Shown piece after piece: positions 16,259 to 24,537 of a stretch of DNA of 32,721 nucleotides. Position numbers and translations under genes: made by a program. Source of the stretch: Bacillota bacterium (lineage in GTDB: Bacteria; Bacillota; Clostridia; Lachnospirales; Lachnospiraceae); contig JAEZGK010000037.1 of assembly GCA_023437365.1 (NCBI GenBank), forward strand, positions 1 through 32,721, given 5' to 3'. The notes below the pieces were generated by a model, which saw only the letters and a list, made by a program, of their open reading frames with translations, was not told the origin of the DNA and made no database searches. The number at the start of each line of letters is the position of its first letter. The stretch's first letter is position 1.

Positions 16259-17062
16259 ATGGAAATACAACTTTGGAGAGAGATACTTGATCCTTACGCC
16301 TTGGCTGTCGACGAATTAGTGATTAAATTTAACCATATTATAGACGAATATAAGCATGTGGGTGCATATTCTCCGATTGAACAGGTTACCGGCAGAGTCA
16401 AGACAATTTCAAGTATTTTAGAGAAGGCTCAGAAGAAGAACCTTGAACTTACCAATTTTGAAGAAAAGATTGATGATATTGCAGGTATTCGTATCATCTG
16501 CCAGTTTGTGGAAGATATCTATAAAGTGGTTGATATCATAAGAAAACGTTCAGATATGAGAATTAAGAATGAGAAGGATTATATTAATAAGATGAAGAAG
16601 AGCGGATACCGCTCCTATCATCTGGTTGTATATTACGATGTAGAGACCTTGAAGGGAAAGAAGGAGCTGCAGGTAGAGATCCAGATCAGGACCCTGGCAA
16701 TGAATTTTTGGGCAACTATCGAGCATTCTCTGCAATATAAGTACAAGCAGAACATGCCTGAGAATATTAGAGAGCGGTTGTCTTCCGCTGCGGAAGCCAT
16801 CCTTATTCTTGATCGGGAGATGTCTGTAGTTCGTGATGAAATTATGGATGCACAGAATTCCTTCACGATTAAGGCCAATATCGTAGCAGATATCCTTACG
16901 AATATACAAAACCTGTATAAGGTAGCAAATAAACAGGAGGTAGTGTCAATTCAGGATGAATTTTTCAGAATATATCAAAACGGTGATCAGGACGAATTGA
17001 CACAGTTTTCTAAGGAACTGGATCTGATATCGGCAAGATACCGTGCACAAAGTCTTAGATAA
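16259..17062 (+). CDS. relQ: Small alarmone synthetase, RelQ/YjbM (SAS1) type
   Basis: Single-domain (p)ppGpp synthetase that transfers pyrophosphate from ATP to GDP/GTP. The 267-residue protein lacks the N-terminal HD hydrolase and C-terminal TGS/ACT regions of full-length Rel. The synthetase core shows SPIEQVTGRVK, FEEKIDDIAGIRIICQFV, SGYRSYHLVVYYD (about 113-125) and EIQIRTLAMNFWATIEHSL (about 140-158), matching the Bacillus YjbM order of motifs. It extends some 55 residues beyond the usual ~210, with a helical tail (DEFFRIYQNGDQDELTQFSKEL). The RBS GGGAGG precedes the ATG. It lies 49 bp after rsmE and 17 bp before the rsmF-like gene, so it is likely cotranscribed with rRNA-modification genes. 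Confidence 0.9.
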   Translation: MEIQLWREILDPYALAVDELVIKFNHIIDEYKHVGAYSPIEQVTGRVKTISSILEKAQKKNLELTNFEEKIDDIAGIRIICQFVEDIYKVVDIIRKRSDMRIKNEKDYINKMKKSGYRSYHLVVYYDVETLKGKKELQVEIQIRTLAMNFWATIEHSLQYKYKQNMPENIRERLSSAAEAILILDREMSVVRDEIMDAQNSFTIKANIVADILTNIQNLYKVANKQEVVSIQDEFFRIYQNGDQDELTQFSKELDLISARYRAQSLR

Positions 17063-17079
17063 AATAACGGAGTGAGAGA

Positions 17080-18558
17080 ATGAATTTACCTAAACTATTT
17101 GAGGACAGAATGAGAAAGCTTCTGGGAGAGGAGTTTGAGGAGTATTTGACCTGCTACGGGAAACCGCATTTCGGCGGTCTGCGGGTCAATACCTTGAAAT
17201 CCTCACCGGAGGAATTTGAGCGTATCTGTCCTTTTTCCATAAAAAGAATTCCATGGGTACGAGGTGGCTACTATTATGACACACAGCAACAGCCGGCGAA
17301 GCATCCCTTTTATTATGCAGGAGTTTATTACATTCAGGAGCCGAGTGCGATGACACCGGCTAGTCTGCTTCCAATCGAACGAGGAGATAAGGTGCTGGAT
17401 ATCTGTGCCGCACCGGGAGGTAAGAGTACAGAGCTGGGAGCAAAGCTCGCAGGGGAGGGAGTTTTGGTATCGAATGACATCAGTAATTCGAGAGCGAAAG
17501 CATTGCTTAAGAATATTGAGCTGTTCGGAATACGGAATGCTCTTGTGCTTTCCGAAGCACCCAATAAGCTGGCAGATTATTTCCCTGAATATTTCGATAA
17601 GATTTTAATTGATGCACCCTGCTCCGGTGAAGGCATGTTCAGGAAAAGCCCTGCGATTATGAAAAACTGGGAGCAGTACGGAGTGGATTATTATAATAAG
17701 CTTCAGAAGGAAATCATACTTTTTGCAGCAAAGATGCTGAAACCGGGAGGAATGATGTTGTATTCCACCTGCACCTTTTCCCCCGAGGAGAATGAAGGTA
17801 CCATCAGCTTTCTGCTTAGGGAACATCCGGAATTTGAGGTGATTTCTCCGTTTCCGGAAGAAAAGCAGCAATTAGCAGCCGGAATTTCCTATGACGGCTT
17901 TGATTGCGGGAAACCGGAATGGTTAATACAGCTTCCGGAGTGGCAGAAGGCAGAGAATGAACGATTGGACGAGCTTAAGTTTTGTGTCCGACTATGGCCT
18001 CACAGAATTGATGGGGAAGGGCATTTTATCACCTTACTGCACAAGAGGGATTCGAGTGACTGGGAGGAGAGAGTTATTTCCCCTGCTAATAGGACAGATC
18101 GTAATCCTGTCAGAAGAACTACTTTGTCAGGCAAGGAGAGGACTGAGATTTCGGACGAGGCAATGGAATTTCTTAAGTCTTTAAAATTTCCTATAAAGCC
18201 GGAGCTTCTGCATGTTCATGAAGACAGACTTTATCTGCTTCCGGAGGGCTTACCGGACTTGAAGGGCCTTCGGATTCTTCGGCAGGGATTGCTGCTTGGT
18301 GAGATGAAAAAGCAGCGTTTTGAACCATCACAGGCCTTGGCATGTGCTTTGACGGTAAAGGATTATGACAAAATCCTGAGACTGGAGGAGGATGATCCTA
18401 AGGTCATCCGTTACTTAAAATGCGAAGCTATCGAACCGGAGGGTATACATGAGGACGGTTGGTATCTGGTATGCGTAGGAGAGTTTCCTCTTGGCTGGCT
18501 AAAGGCCGCAAAGAATAATTATAAGAACAAGTATCTGCCCGGCTGGAGATGGGTATGA
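17080..18558 (+). CDS. RsmF-like rRNA (cytosine-C5) methyltransferase, NOL1/NOP2/sun family
   Basis: Predicted m5C RNA methyltransferase of 492 residues. SAM motif I is DICAAPGGKSTELGAKL (about 107-123). The two cysteines of the m5C mechanism are in DAPCSGEG (Cys181) and YSTCTFSPEENE (Cys231, the expected nucleophile). The N-terminal region carries the LRVNTLK-type motif seen in this family. The C-terminal part (about 370-490) resembles the PUA-like RNA-binding domain of RsmF/YebU. In Escherichia coli RsmF modifies C1407 of 16S rRNA; the exact target here is not known. It follows relQ by 17 bp with GGAG upstream. Confidence 0.9.
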   Translation: MNLPKLFEDRMRKLLGEEFEEYLTCYGKPHFGGLRVNTLKSSPEEFERICPFSIKRIPWVRGGYYYDTQQQPAKHPFYYAGVYYIQEPSAMTPASLLPIERGDKVLDICAAPGGKSTELGAKLAGEGVLVSNDISNSRAKALLKNIELFGIRNALVLSEAPNKLADYFPEYFDKILIDAPCSGEGMFRKSPAIMKNWEQYGVDYYNKLQKEIILFAAKMLKPGGMMLYSTCTFSPEENEGTISFLLREHPEFEVISPFPEEKQQLAAGISYDGFDCGKPEWLIQLPEWQKAENERLDELKFCVRLWPHRIDGEGHFITLLHKRDSSDWEERVISPANRTDRNPVRRTTLSGKERTEISDEAMEFLKSLKFPIKPELLHVHEDRLYLLPEGLPDLKGLRILRQGLLLGEMKKQRFEPSQALACALTVKDYDKILRLEEDDPKVIRYLKCEAIEPEGIHEDGWYLVCVGEFPLGWLKAAKNNYKNKYLPGWRWV

Positions 18559-18636
18559 CAGTACTTTATTCTTGATGAAGATTGAGCTGTGGCAGGCAGA
18601 GAATAAATGAGATGATAGCAGAAAGTTGGGAATGGT

Positions 18637-19359
18637 ATGGCAGAACAGCTCAGGCTGGACAAATATCTTGCGGATATGGGTGTCGGAACCAGAAGCGAAA
18701 TCAAGTTATATATTCGAAAGGGAAGAGTGAGGCTGAATCAGGAGCTTTGCACTAAGCCTGAGCAAAAGGTACAGCCGGGAAAGGATAGGGTTACCTTTGA
18801 TGATTCTCCGGTGGATTATATCAAATATCAGTACTTCATGCTGCACAAGCCTGCGGGCGTGGTATCTGCGACGGAAGATAACGTAAGTACTACGGTACTG
18901 GAACTGATTCAGGACAGAAAGTGCAAGGATATGTTCCCGGTAGGGAGACTGGATAAGGATACGGAAGGCTTACTTCTGATTACCAATGACGGTGAGCTGG
19001 CACATCGGCTGCTGTCGCCGAAAAAGCATGTAGATAAGGTCTACTATGCCAAAATAGAAGGCAGGGTAACGAAGGAGGATGCAGCCGCCTTTGAACTGGG
19101 AGTGGACATCGGTGAAGAAGCAGTCACACTTCCTGCTAAGCTGAAGATTCTAGTATCAGCTGATATTTCGGAAATAGAGCTGACCATACAGGAAGGTAAA
19201 TTTCATCAGGTAAAGCGGATGTTTGAGGCAGTAGAGAAGAAGGTCCTCTATCTGAAGCGGCTCTCAATGGGGAGTTTGGTGCTGGATCAAGCCTTAAAGC
19301 CGGGGGAATATCGTGAATTGACGGAGGAGGAGCTGGCTGCTCTAAAATCCGAAAACTAG
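18637..19359 (+). CDS. rsuA: 16S rRNA pseudouridine synthase, RsuA family
   Basis: Converts a uridine to pseudouridine; RsuA acts on U516 of 16S rRNA. The 240-residue protein has an S4 RNA-binding domain at the N-terminus (LRLDKYLADMGVGTRSEIKLYIRKGRVRLN in two motifs, about 4-34). The catalytic motif is GRLDKDTEGLLLITNDG, with Asp106 as nucleophile. It continues with LAHRLLSPKKHVDKVYYAKI and ends with GEYRELTEEE, typical of RsuA rather than RluB. The RBS is poor (TTGGGA). Gap of 78 bp to the rsmF-like gene. Assignment to the 16S site rests on subfamily resemblance only. Confidence 0.88.
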   Translation: MAEQLRLDKYLADMGVGTRSEIKLYIRKGRVRLNQELCTKPEQKVQPGKDRVTFDDSPVDYIKYQYFMLHKPAGVVSATEDNVSTTVLELIQDRKCKDMFPVGRLDKDTEGLLLITNDGELAHRLLSPKKHVDKVYYAKIEGRVTKEDAAAFELGVDIGEEAVTLPAKLKILVSADISEIELTIQEGKFHQVKRMFEAVEKKVLYLKRLSMGSLVLDQALKPGEYRELTEEELAALKSEN

Positions 19360-19435
19360 AAAAAAAACATATGATACGCGTGGATGATTACTTGAAGAAC
19401 CGAACATCAGTTATTCGGAAAATGAAGGAGTTTAA

Positions 19436-20092
19436 ATGTTAAAAGATATAAAAGCAGTAATTTTTGACTTAGATGGAACCCTGGTGGATTCTATGTGGAT
19501 GTGGAAGAGTATTGATATAGAGTACCTGGCTAAATTTGGGCTGGAAATGCCGGAGGACCTGCAGCATTGCATTGAAGGAATGAGTTTTTCGGAGACTGCA
19601 GCATATTTTAAGGAGCGCTTTCGTCTTCCTGACAGTCTGGATCAGATTAAGAGCGACTGGAATGGGATGGCCTGGGAGAAATATCGGAATGAGGTTCCAC
19701 TCAAGGAAGGTGTGACAGAATTTTTAACCTACTTAGGACAGAACAATATTCCCGCCGGGATTGCTACCAGCAATTCCAGGGAACTGGTAGATTTAATCAT
19801 TGATAGGCACAATATGAAAGGATATTTTTCCTCCATCCGTACCTCCTGTGAGGTTGCGAAGGGGAAACCCTCTCCGGATATCTATCTGCTGGTGGCAGAG
19901 GATCTGGGAGTGCCACCGCAAAATTGTCTGGTGTTCGAGGATGTCCTACAGGGAGTAATGGCAGGAAAGAATGCCAATATGAAGGTTTGTGCCGTATATG
20001 ATGAATTTTCGGAGAAGGATTATGATGAGAAGAAAAGACTTTCCGATTACTATGTGAATTCAATTAGTGAGGTACTGGATTTTTTTCAGTGA
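19436..20092 (+). CDS. HAD-superfamily phosphatase (beta-phosphoglucomutase-like)
   Basis: A 218-residue haloacid dehalogenase-type enzyme. Motif I is FDLDGTLVDS (nucleophile Asp11, acid/base Asp13), followed by a helical cap. Motif II is GIATSNSRE, motif III KGKPSPDIYLLVAEDLGV, and motif IV FEDVLQGVMAGKNANM. The arrangement is that of the subfamily with beta-phosphoglucomutase and phosphoglycolate phosphatase. The substrate cannot be named from sequence. GGAG ends seven bases before the ATG. It is on the same strand between two pseudouridine synthases (gaps 76 and 93 bp); a shared role is not evident. Confidence 0.85.
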   Translation: MLKDIKAVIFDLDGTLVDSMWMWKSIDIEYLAKFGLEMPEDLQHCIEGMSFSETAAYFKERFRLPDSLDQIKSDWNGMAWEKYRNEVPLKEGVTEFLTYLGQNNIPAGIATSNSRELVDLIIDRHNMKGYFSSIRTSCEVAKGKPSPDIYLLVAEDLGVPPQNCLVFEDVLQGVMAGKNANMKVCAVYDEFSEKDYDEKKRLSDYYVNSISEVLDFFQ

Positions 20093-20185
20093 GTTTTAGA
20101 TCTTGGTGTACTGGATGGAAGTATTCCTTTGAGTAAAAGTCATAAGGTATACAGAAAAATATTATGTTAACTTTGGAGAATAAAT

Positions 20186-21205
20186 ATGAAGCAATTCTAT
20201 GTACAACAGAATGAGGCAGGACAGAGACTGGATAAGCTTCTGGGTAAATTACTAAATAAGGCACCGAAAAGCTTTATCTATAAGATGCTGCGTAAGAAGA
20301 ACATCACCCTGAACGGAAAGAAGGCAGACGGCTCGGAGAAGCTTACAGTTCAGGATGAAATCAAGCTGTTCCTGTCTGATGAGACCTTTGCTCAATTTTC
20401 AGAAGAGATTGAGACTACAATTGTAGAAGAGAAGTTGGACATAATCTATGAGGACAAACATCTCCTTATCGTCAATAAACCGCTCGGTGTTCTCTCCCAA
20501 AAAGCTGAAAAAGGGGATGTATCCATGGTAGAGCATATTCTATCCTACCTGTTATCCTCTCATCAGATGACGAAGGAGCAGCTGCTCAGCTTTAAGCCCG
20601 CAGTTTGTAATCGCCTAGATAGAAATACCGGCGGAATCCTGATCGCCGGTAAATCGCTCATGGGATTGCAGGAGATGGCGAAGCTATTAAAAAACCGTTC
20701 ACTTGAGAAATATTATCTCTGCATCGTGAAGGGAAAGGTAGAAGAGAAGAAACGAATCGAGGGCTATCTAAGTAAGGATGAAGAAAAGAACCAGGTTAAG
20801 ATTTACCCAAAGCAGATGGAGAATACGGAATATATCTGCACAGAGTATGAACCGCTTGCCTATTCCAAAGCTGCAGTCAAGGAGAGAACAGAATTGGCAG
20901 AGGAGGAAGCACTCGGCAGCTATACACTGCTTCGGGTGAAGCTGATCACCGGCAAGTCCCATCAGATTCGTGCCCATCTGGCCAGTATCGGACATCCGAT
21001 TGTCGGAGATTTCAAATACGGAAGTCAGAAGACCAATCATTACTTTAAGAAGAACTACGGCTTGACTTCGCAGCTACTGCATTCACATCAGATTATCATG
21101 CCGAAGCTTGAGGGAGAATTATCTTACTTATCAGGTAAAAGCTTTACCGCAGAGCTTCCGGAACAATTCGAGCGGGTTAGAAACGCATTATTTACTGAAC
21201 TGTAG
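20186..21205 (+). CDS. Pseudouridine synthase, RluC/RluD family
   Basis: A 339-residue 23S rRNA-type pseudouridine synthase. The N-terminal S4 domain (AGQRLDKLLGKLLNKAP... about 10-70) precedes the catalytic domain. Its motif is NRLDRNTGGILIAGKS, with Asp145 as the predicted nucleophile. LITGKSHQIRAHLASIGHPIVGDFKYG near the C-terminus is typical of RluC/RluD. The first motif residue is Asn where most relatives have His. It extends somewhat past the usual ~300 residues through lysine-rich loops. TTGGAG upstream supports the ATG. Site specificity is not deducible. Confidence 0.88.
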   Translation: MKQFYVQQNEAGQRLDKLLGKLLNKAPKSFIYKMLRKKNITLNGKKADGSEKLTVQDEIKLFLSDETFAQFSEEIETTIVEEKLDIIYEDKHLLIVNKPLGVLSQKAEKGDVSMVEHILSYLLSSHQMTKEQLLSFKPAVCNRLDRNTGGILIAGKSLMGLQEMAKLLKNRSLEKYYLCIVKGKVEEKKRIEGYLSKDEEKNQVKIYPKQMENTEYICTEYEPLAYSKAAVKERTELAEEEALGSYTLLRVKLITGKSHQIRAHLASIGHPIVGDFKYGSQKTNHYFKKNYGLTSQLLHSHQIIMPKLEGELSYLSGKSFTAELPEQFERVRNALFTEL

Positions 21206-21404
21206 GACATTCTTACAAGAAAGTTAAGGTGTCAAAAAGAGCTTTTCATATATAGTTACAATTTGCAGCACTTTTAGTATTTAGCAAACGGATAGATAAG
21301 AATATAAAGCGTGATTATATAAACTATAGCTTCAAAGGATCATATTTATTTTTACAGAGTATGATAGCTATTTATGGAACATTGCATAATTGGAGGGACC
21401 CTAT

Positions 21405-21941
21405 ATGCCATCATGGAATTCCCGGGGCTTACGTGGCTCTATGCTGGAGGAAATGATTAATTACACGAATTTGAAATACCGAGAAAAGGGACTGGCCTTA
21501 ATGCAAAAGGTTCCAACTCCGATTACTCCGATTAATATCGATAAGGAAAATCGCCATATCACACTTGCATATTTTGAGCAGAAAAGTACGGTGGACTATA
21601 TCGGTGTGGTGCAAGGGATTCCGGTTTGCTTCGATGCCAAGGAATGTGCTGCGGACACCTTCAGTCTTAATAACGTCCATGAGCATCAGATAGCCTTCAT
21701 GAAGGAATTCGAAGAGCAGAACGGGATTGCTTTTCTACTGATTTACTTTAAGAAAAGAGAGATTTACTATTACCTAACCTTTGATAAGCTATATGAATTT
21801 TGGGAAAGAGCCATGAATGGAGGTAGAAAGAGCTTTCGCCTTGAGGAGCTGGAACAGGAATATATTATTCCTTTACAGAGTGGGGCCTGCATTCATTACC
21901 TTACCTTACTTCAACAGGATTTGGAGCGGAGAGAACAATGA
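21405..21941 (+). CDS. recU: Holliday junction resolvase RecU
   Basis: Structure-specific nuclease that cleaves Holliday junctions in recombination and chromosome segregation of Firmicutes. The 178-residue product shows the RecU pattern: SRGLRGSMLEEMINYTN at the start, KVPTPITPI, STVDYIGVVQGIPVCFDAKEC (candidate metal ligands Asp64, Asp77, Glu80, and Lys79), then NNVHEHQIAFMK and a C-terminal GRKSFRLEELE. It is shorter at the N-terminus than Bacillus RecU (about 206). ATG 21405 has GGAGGG seven bases upstream; an in-frame TTG at 21390 overlaps the RBS. It overlaps the next gene by 4 bp. The usual neighbour ponA is not here. The 199-bp spacer before it holds no clear element. Confidence 0.9.
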   Translation: MPSWNSRGLRGSMLEEMINYTNLKYREKGLALMQKVPTPITPINIDKENRHITLAYFEQKSTVDYIGVVQGIPVCFDAKECAADTFSLNNVHEHQIAFMKEFEEQNGIAFLLIYFKKREIYYYLTFDKLYEFWERAMNGGRKSFRLEELEQEYIIPLQSGACIHYLTLLQQDLERREQ

Positions 21942-22684
21942 TGAAATCAGAGTTGGAGGCATTACATAGCAGGGGTTATGTGGAAGATTATGATTTTGAA
22001 GCTTTCAATTCATTAGATAAGGTGCAGCTTTTCAAGCTGCTTCATGATAGGGACCCGGTTAAGCGTTCTGCTGCAGTGCGTGTCATTTCACAGCGTTACG
22101 GAGTAAAGGATCAAGATATTTCAGATATGCTATTGCAACAACTTAGTATAGAGCAAAAGCTTTATACCAGGTTAGAGATATGCACTGCCTTAGAGAAGGG
22201 TAACGAGACAACAGCTAGGCAAATGATTACATACATTGGGAAGATAGGTTCAAATCAACATAAAACGATTCCGGAATGTCCTTCTTTCAAAAAGAGCTAT
22301 CCCTTACCCAGAGATATCATTGCCAGAAGTTTGGGAAGAATGGATCATAGAATTATGTCTGTATTAATCGAAGCGTTAAACACAGGAGAACCGGGTCAGA
22401 TTCCTGAGATACTTGATGCAATTGGTTATCTGGCATTTTATAAGGAAGCAGCAGCCCCAAAAAGTTACATGAATATAGTGATTAAGACAATTATGGAAAA
22501 CCGGGATAATCCTTTGATTGTATGGAAGGGAATTCTATGCCTTTCAGGATTTCCATTTGAGGAAAGTATTGACTACCTGCAGGATATTGTGAAACAGAGA
22601 GAAAATGAATTATTTGCTCTAGAGGCACAGAGGGCAATGAAATTGATGTTAATGAAATCACCGTTTCTCCAAATTGTAGATTGA
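21938..22684 (+). CDS. HEAT-repeat-like protein coupled to recU
   Basis: A 248-residue protein I cannot assign to a named family. It appears all-helical, with successive paired helices of HEAT type: DRDPVKRSAAVRVISQRYG (about 37-55), LPRDIIARSLGRMDHRIMSVLIEALNTGEPGQIPEILDAIGYLAF (about 126-170) and NPLIVWKGILCLSGFPFEESIDYLQDIV. No signal peptide, membrane segment or catalytic motif is visible. Its ATG (21938) overlaps the recU stop (ATGA), which implies translational coupling and suggests work with RecU, for example as a scaffold. AlkD-type DNA glycosylases also have HEAT folds, but their key Trp/Asp pattern was not recognised here. Confidence 0.75.
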   Translation: MMKSELEALHSRGYVEDYDFEAFNSLDKVQLFKLLHDRDPVKRSAAVRVISQRYGVKDQDISDMLLQQLSIEQKLYTRLEICTALEKGNETTARQMITYIGKIGSNQHKTIPECPSFKKSYPLPRDIIARSLGRMDHRIMSVLIEALNTGEPGQIPEILDAIGYLAFYKEAAAPKSYMNIVIKTIMENRDNPLIVWKGILCLSGFPFEESIDYLQDIVKQRENELFALEAQRAMKLMLMKSPFLQIVD

Positions 22685-22775
22685 AACAGCGGATCTTGTT
22701 CAATGGATTTATGGAAAATATATGGTTTCAATTCTTTAAAAGAAAAGGATATGAAGCTCATTTGGATGAATATAT

Positions 22776-22892
22776 TCATCTCGATGGATGATTTTAGACA
22801 TATTCATCTCATATTCATCTCTATGGATGATTTTAGACAAACTCATCTCTATGGATGATTTTAAACATATTCATCTCTATGGATGATTTTAG
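22776..22892 (+). repeat. 28-bp iterated repeats upstream of the hisZ promoter
   Basis: Units starting TCATCTC(T/G)ATGGATGATT begin at 22776, 22815, 22843 and 22871. A truncated unit starts at 22804, which restores an exact 28-bp register from the first copy. Each unit has an internal TCATC/GATGA inverted repeat. The last copy runs straight into the -35 hexamer (22894), where the next unit would begin. The position upstream of a consensus promoter suits an operator or activator array, but no known regulator motif was recognised. Confidence 0.9.
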
Positions 22893-22893
22893 A

Positions 22894-22922
22894 TTGACAT
22901 TCCTAAAAAATTAAATTATAAT
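22894..22922 (+). promoter_or_regulatory. Consensus sigma-A promoter of the histidine genes
   Basis: TTGACA (22894-22899), exactly 17 bp, TATAAT (22917-22922): a perfect match to consensus. Start expected near 22929, about 100 nt before hisZ. A promoter this strong is usually held in check, which makes the flanking repeats and the dyad at the start site of interest. No T-box features were found. Confidence 0.88.
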
Positions 22923-22930
22923 GTTAAATA

Positions 22931-22968
22931 TTTAGTATGGTAGCGAATTATCACGTTACCATACTAAA
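22931..22968 (+). repeat. 15-bp stem-loop at the start of the his transcript
   Basis: The arm at 22931-22945 (TTTAGTATGGTAGCG) pairs with 22954-22968 (CGTTACCATACTAAA), 14 Watson-Crick pairs and one G-T, with an 8-nt loop. It begins within a few bases of the predicted start. There is no T-tract, so it is more likely an operator dyad or a 5' stabilising hairpin than an attenuator terminator. Confidence 0.8.
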
Positions 22969-23029
22969 GTAATATTTGGGACAACGATATCCAATATAAA
23001 ATAAACATAACGAAAGGCTTGGTGTTATT

Positions 23030-24292
23030 ATGAAGGACAAATTGCTACATACACCGGAAGGAGTCAGAGATATCTACAATTCAGAATGCGCTACGAAACT
23101 AATGCTGCAGAATAAGCTCCATCATGTACTGAAGCATTATGGCTTTCGTGATATCCAGACCCCAAGCTTCGAATTTTTTGATATATTCAGCCAGGAACGC
23201 GGAACTGTAGCTTCTAAGGATATGTATAAATTCTTTGACAGGGACGGTAACACACTGGTGCTTCGACCTGATATTACGCCCTCTGTGGCCAGATGTGTCG
23301 CTAAATATTTTAAAGAGGAAGAGCTTCCCGTCCGACTTTGCTATATTGGCAATACCTTCATCAATAATACCAGTTATCAGGGGAAACTCAAGGAGGCGAC
23401 CCAGCTGGGGGCCGAGCTGATGAATGACGGAAGTATCGAAGCTGATGCGGAGCTTCTGGCACTGACGATTGAATGTCTCCTGCAGTCCGGATTAAATGAA
23501 TTTCAAGTGGAAATCGGTTATGCTGACTTTTTCCGGGCACTGATCGAGAAAGCCGGAATCACAGAGGAAGAAGAGATTACGAATTTACGTCTTCTGATCG
23601 CAAAAAAGAATATGTTTGGTGTGGAAGAAATTATAAAGGAAAAGAAAATGAGCGAGGAGCTGAAGGGGATTTTCCTAAAGCTTCCTGAATTATTTGGATC
23701 TCTCGATATTTTAAGCTATGCAAAGGGTTTGACTGCCGATACAAGAGCTGTCAGCGCCATTGAACATCTTGAGAAATTATATGAAATCATGGCGGAGTAC
23801 GGTTACGAGAAATATATTACTTTCGATCTCGGTATGTTGAGCCAATATAATTATTACACCGGTATTATTTTTAAAGCCTATACTTACGGTACAGGAGATG
23901 CAGTAGCTACCGGTGGCCGATATGATAATCTCGTCATGCAGTTCGGTAAGGAATGTCCGGCAATCGGCCTTGTCATCGTCATTGACCAACTGATGCTTGC
24001 CTTATCCCGACAAAAGCTCTTGGAGGAACCGGAGGCGTCTGATACATTGATTCTCTACCGGAAAAATTACCGCAGACAAGCAATTACATTGGCGAAGCAT
24101 TTTCGAGAGGGCGGCATCAATAGCATTCTACAGATGTCGAATGACACCTTTTCTCCGCAGGATTATATTTCATATGCGAAGCGGATGAATATCGGCGGCA
24201 TACTGTATCTGGATAACGATGATGAAATTAAGGTCATGGATATTTCTGCCGGAACTATACAGGCTGCGAAGATGCATGAATTTCTGCAGTAA
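23030..24292 (+). CDS. hisZ: ATP phosphoribosyltransferase regulatory subunit HisZ
   Basis: Histidyl-tRNA-synthetase paralogue that assembles with short-form HisG and is required for its activity and for histidine feedback. The 420-residue protein begins HTPEGVRDIYNSECATK and has class II aminoacyl-tRNA-synthetase-like motifs (YGFRDIQTPSFEFFDIF; VLRPDITPSVARCVAKYF; ATGGRYDNLVMQFGKECPAIGL). It lacks the tRNA-charging features of true HisRS. The final 100 residues form an anticodon-domain-like region. It is the first gene behind the consensus promoter at 22894-22922. The RBS (AAAGG, about 11 bases off) is moderate, in contrast to the elaborate hisG leader that follows. Confidence 0.93.
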   Translation: MKDKLLHTPEGVRDIYNSECATKLMLQNKLHHVLKHYGFRDIQTPSFEFFDIFSQERGTVASKDMYKFFDRDGNTLVLRPDITPSVARCVAKYFKEEELPVRLCYIGNTFINNTSYQGKLKEATQLGAELMNDGSIEADAELLALTIECLLQSGLNEFQVEIGYADFFRALIEKAGITEEEEITNLRLLIAKKNMFGVEEIIKEKKMSEELKGIFLKLPELFGSLDILSYAKGLTADTRAVSAIEHLEKLYEIMAEYGYEKYITFDLGMLSQYNYYTGIIFKAYTYGTGDAVATGGRYDNLVMQFGKECPAIGLVIVIDQLMLALSRQKLLEEPEASDTLILYRKNYRRQAITLAKHFREGGINSILQMSNDTFSPQDYISYAKRMNIGGILYLDNDDEIKVMDISAGTIQAAKMHEFLQ

Positions 24293-24347
24293 GGTATGGA
24301 GAAAAGCCTCTATAAAAGAGTGAAGAATAATTATCAATAAAAGAACG

Positions 24348-24531
24348 GGAGGAGAAATACTCCGATAAGCATGGGAGGTTAAATCCTCGAATAAGTATGG
24401 GAGGTTAAATCCTCCAATAGGAATGGGAGGAGAAGTCCTCCGAAAAGAGTGGAGGTTAAAGCCTCCGAAAAGAGTGGAGGTTAAGTCCTCTGAAAAGAAT
24501 GGGAGGTTAAATCCTCCGAAAAGAGTGGAGG
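24348..24531 (+). repeat. Array of Shine-Dalgarno hairpins before hisG
   Basis: GGAGG starts at 24348, 24374, 24400, 24426, 24451, 24476, 24502 and 24527: eight copies spaced 26, 26, 26, 25, 25, 26 and 25 bp. Each of the first seven is followed by a 6-nt or similar loop (commonly TTAAAT) and a full or near CCTCC complement (24411-24415, 24437-24441, 24462-24466 and 24513-24517 are exact; copies 1, 2 and 6 retain 4 bp plus or minus a wobble). Linkers read GAAAAGAGT or similar. The eighth GGAGG has no downstream partner; ATTGGT and then the hisG ATG follow. The array fills most of the 245-bp hisZ-hisG spacer. No ORF of note follows the inner SDs. Confidence 0.96.
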
Positions 24532-24537
24532 ATTGGT

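Noticed and set aside
22929..23029. Histidine T-box riboswitch in the hisZ leader
   Set aside because: The leader is only about 100 nt, with no AGGGTGGNACC-type T-box sequence and no terminator. The alaS upstream gap (29392-29467) is likewise too short and lacks the motif.
24348..24531. CRISPR array
   Set aside because: Repeats are spaced at 25-26 bp with no unique spacers between them, each unit is itself an SD hairpin, there are no cas genes, and the last unit is the hisG RBS. The dnaK array was rejected as CRISPR for the same reasons.
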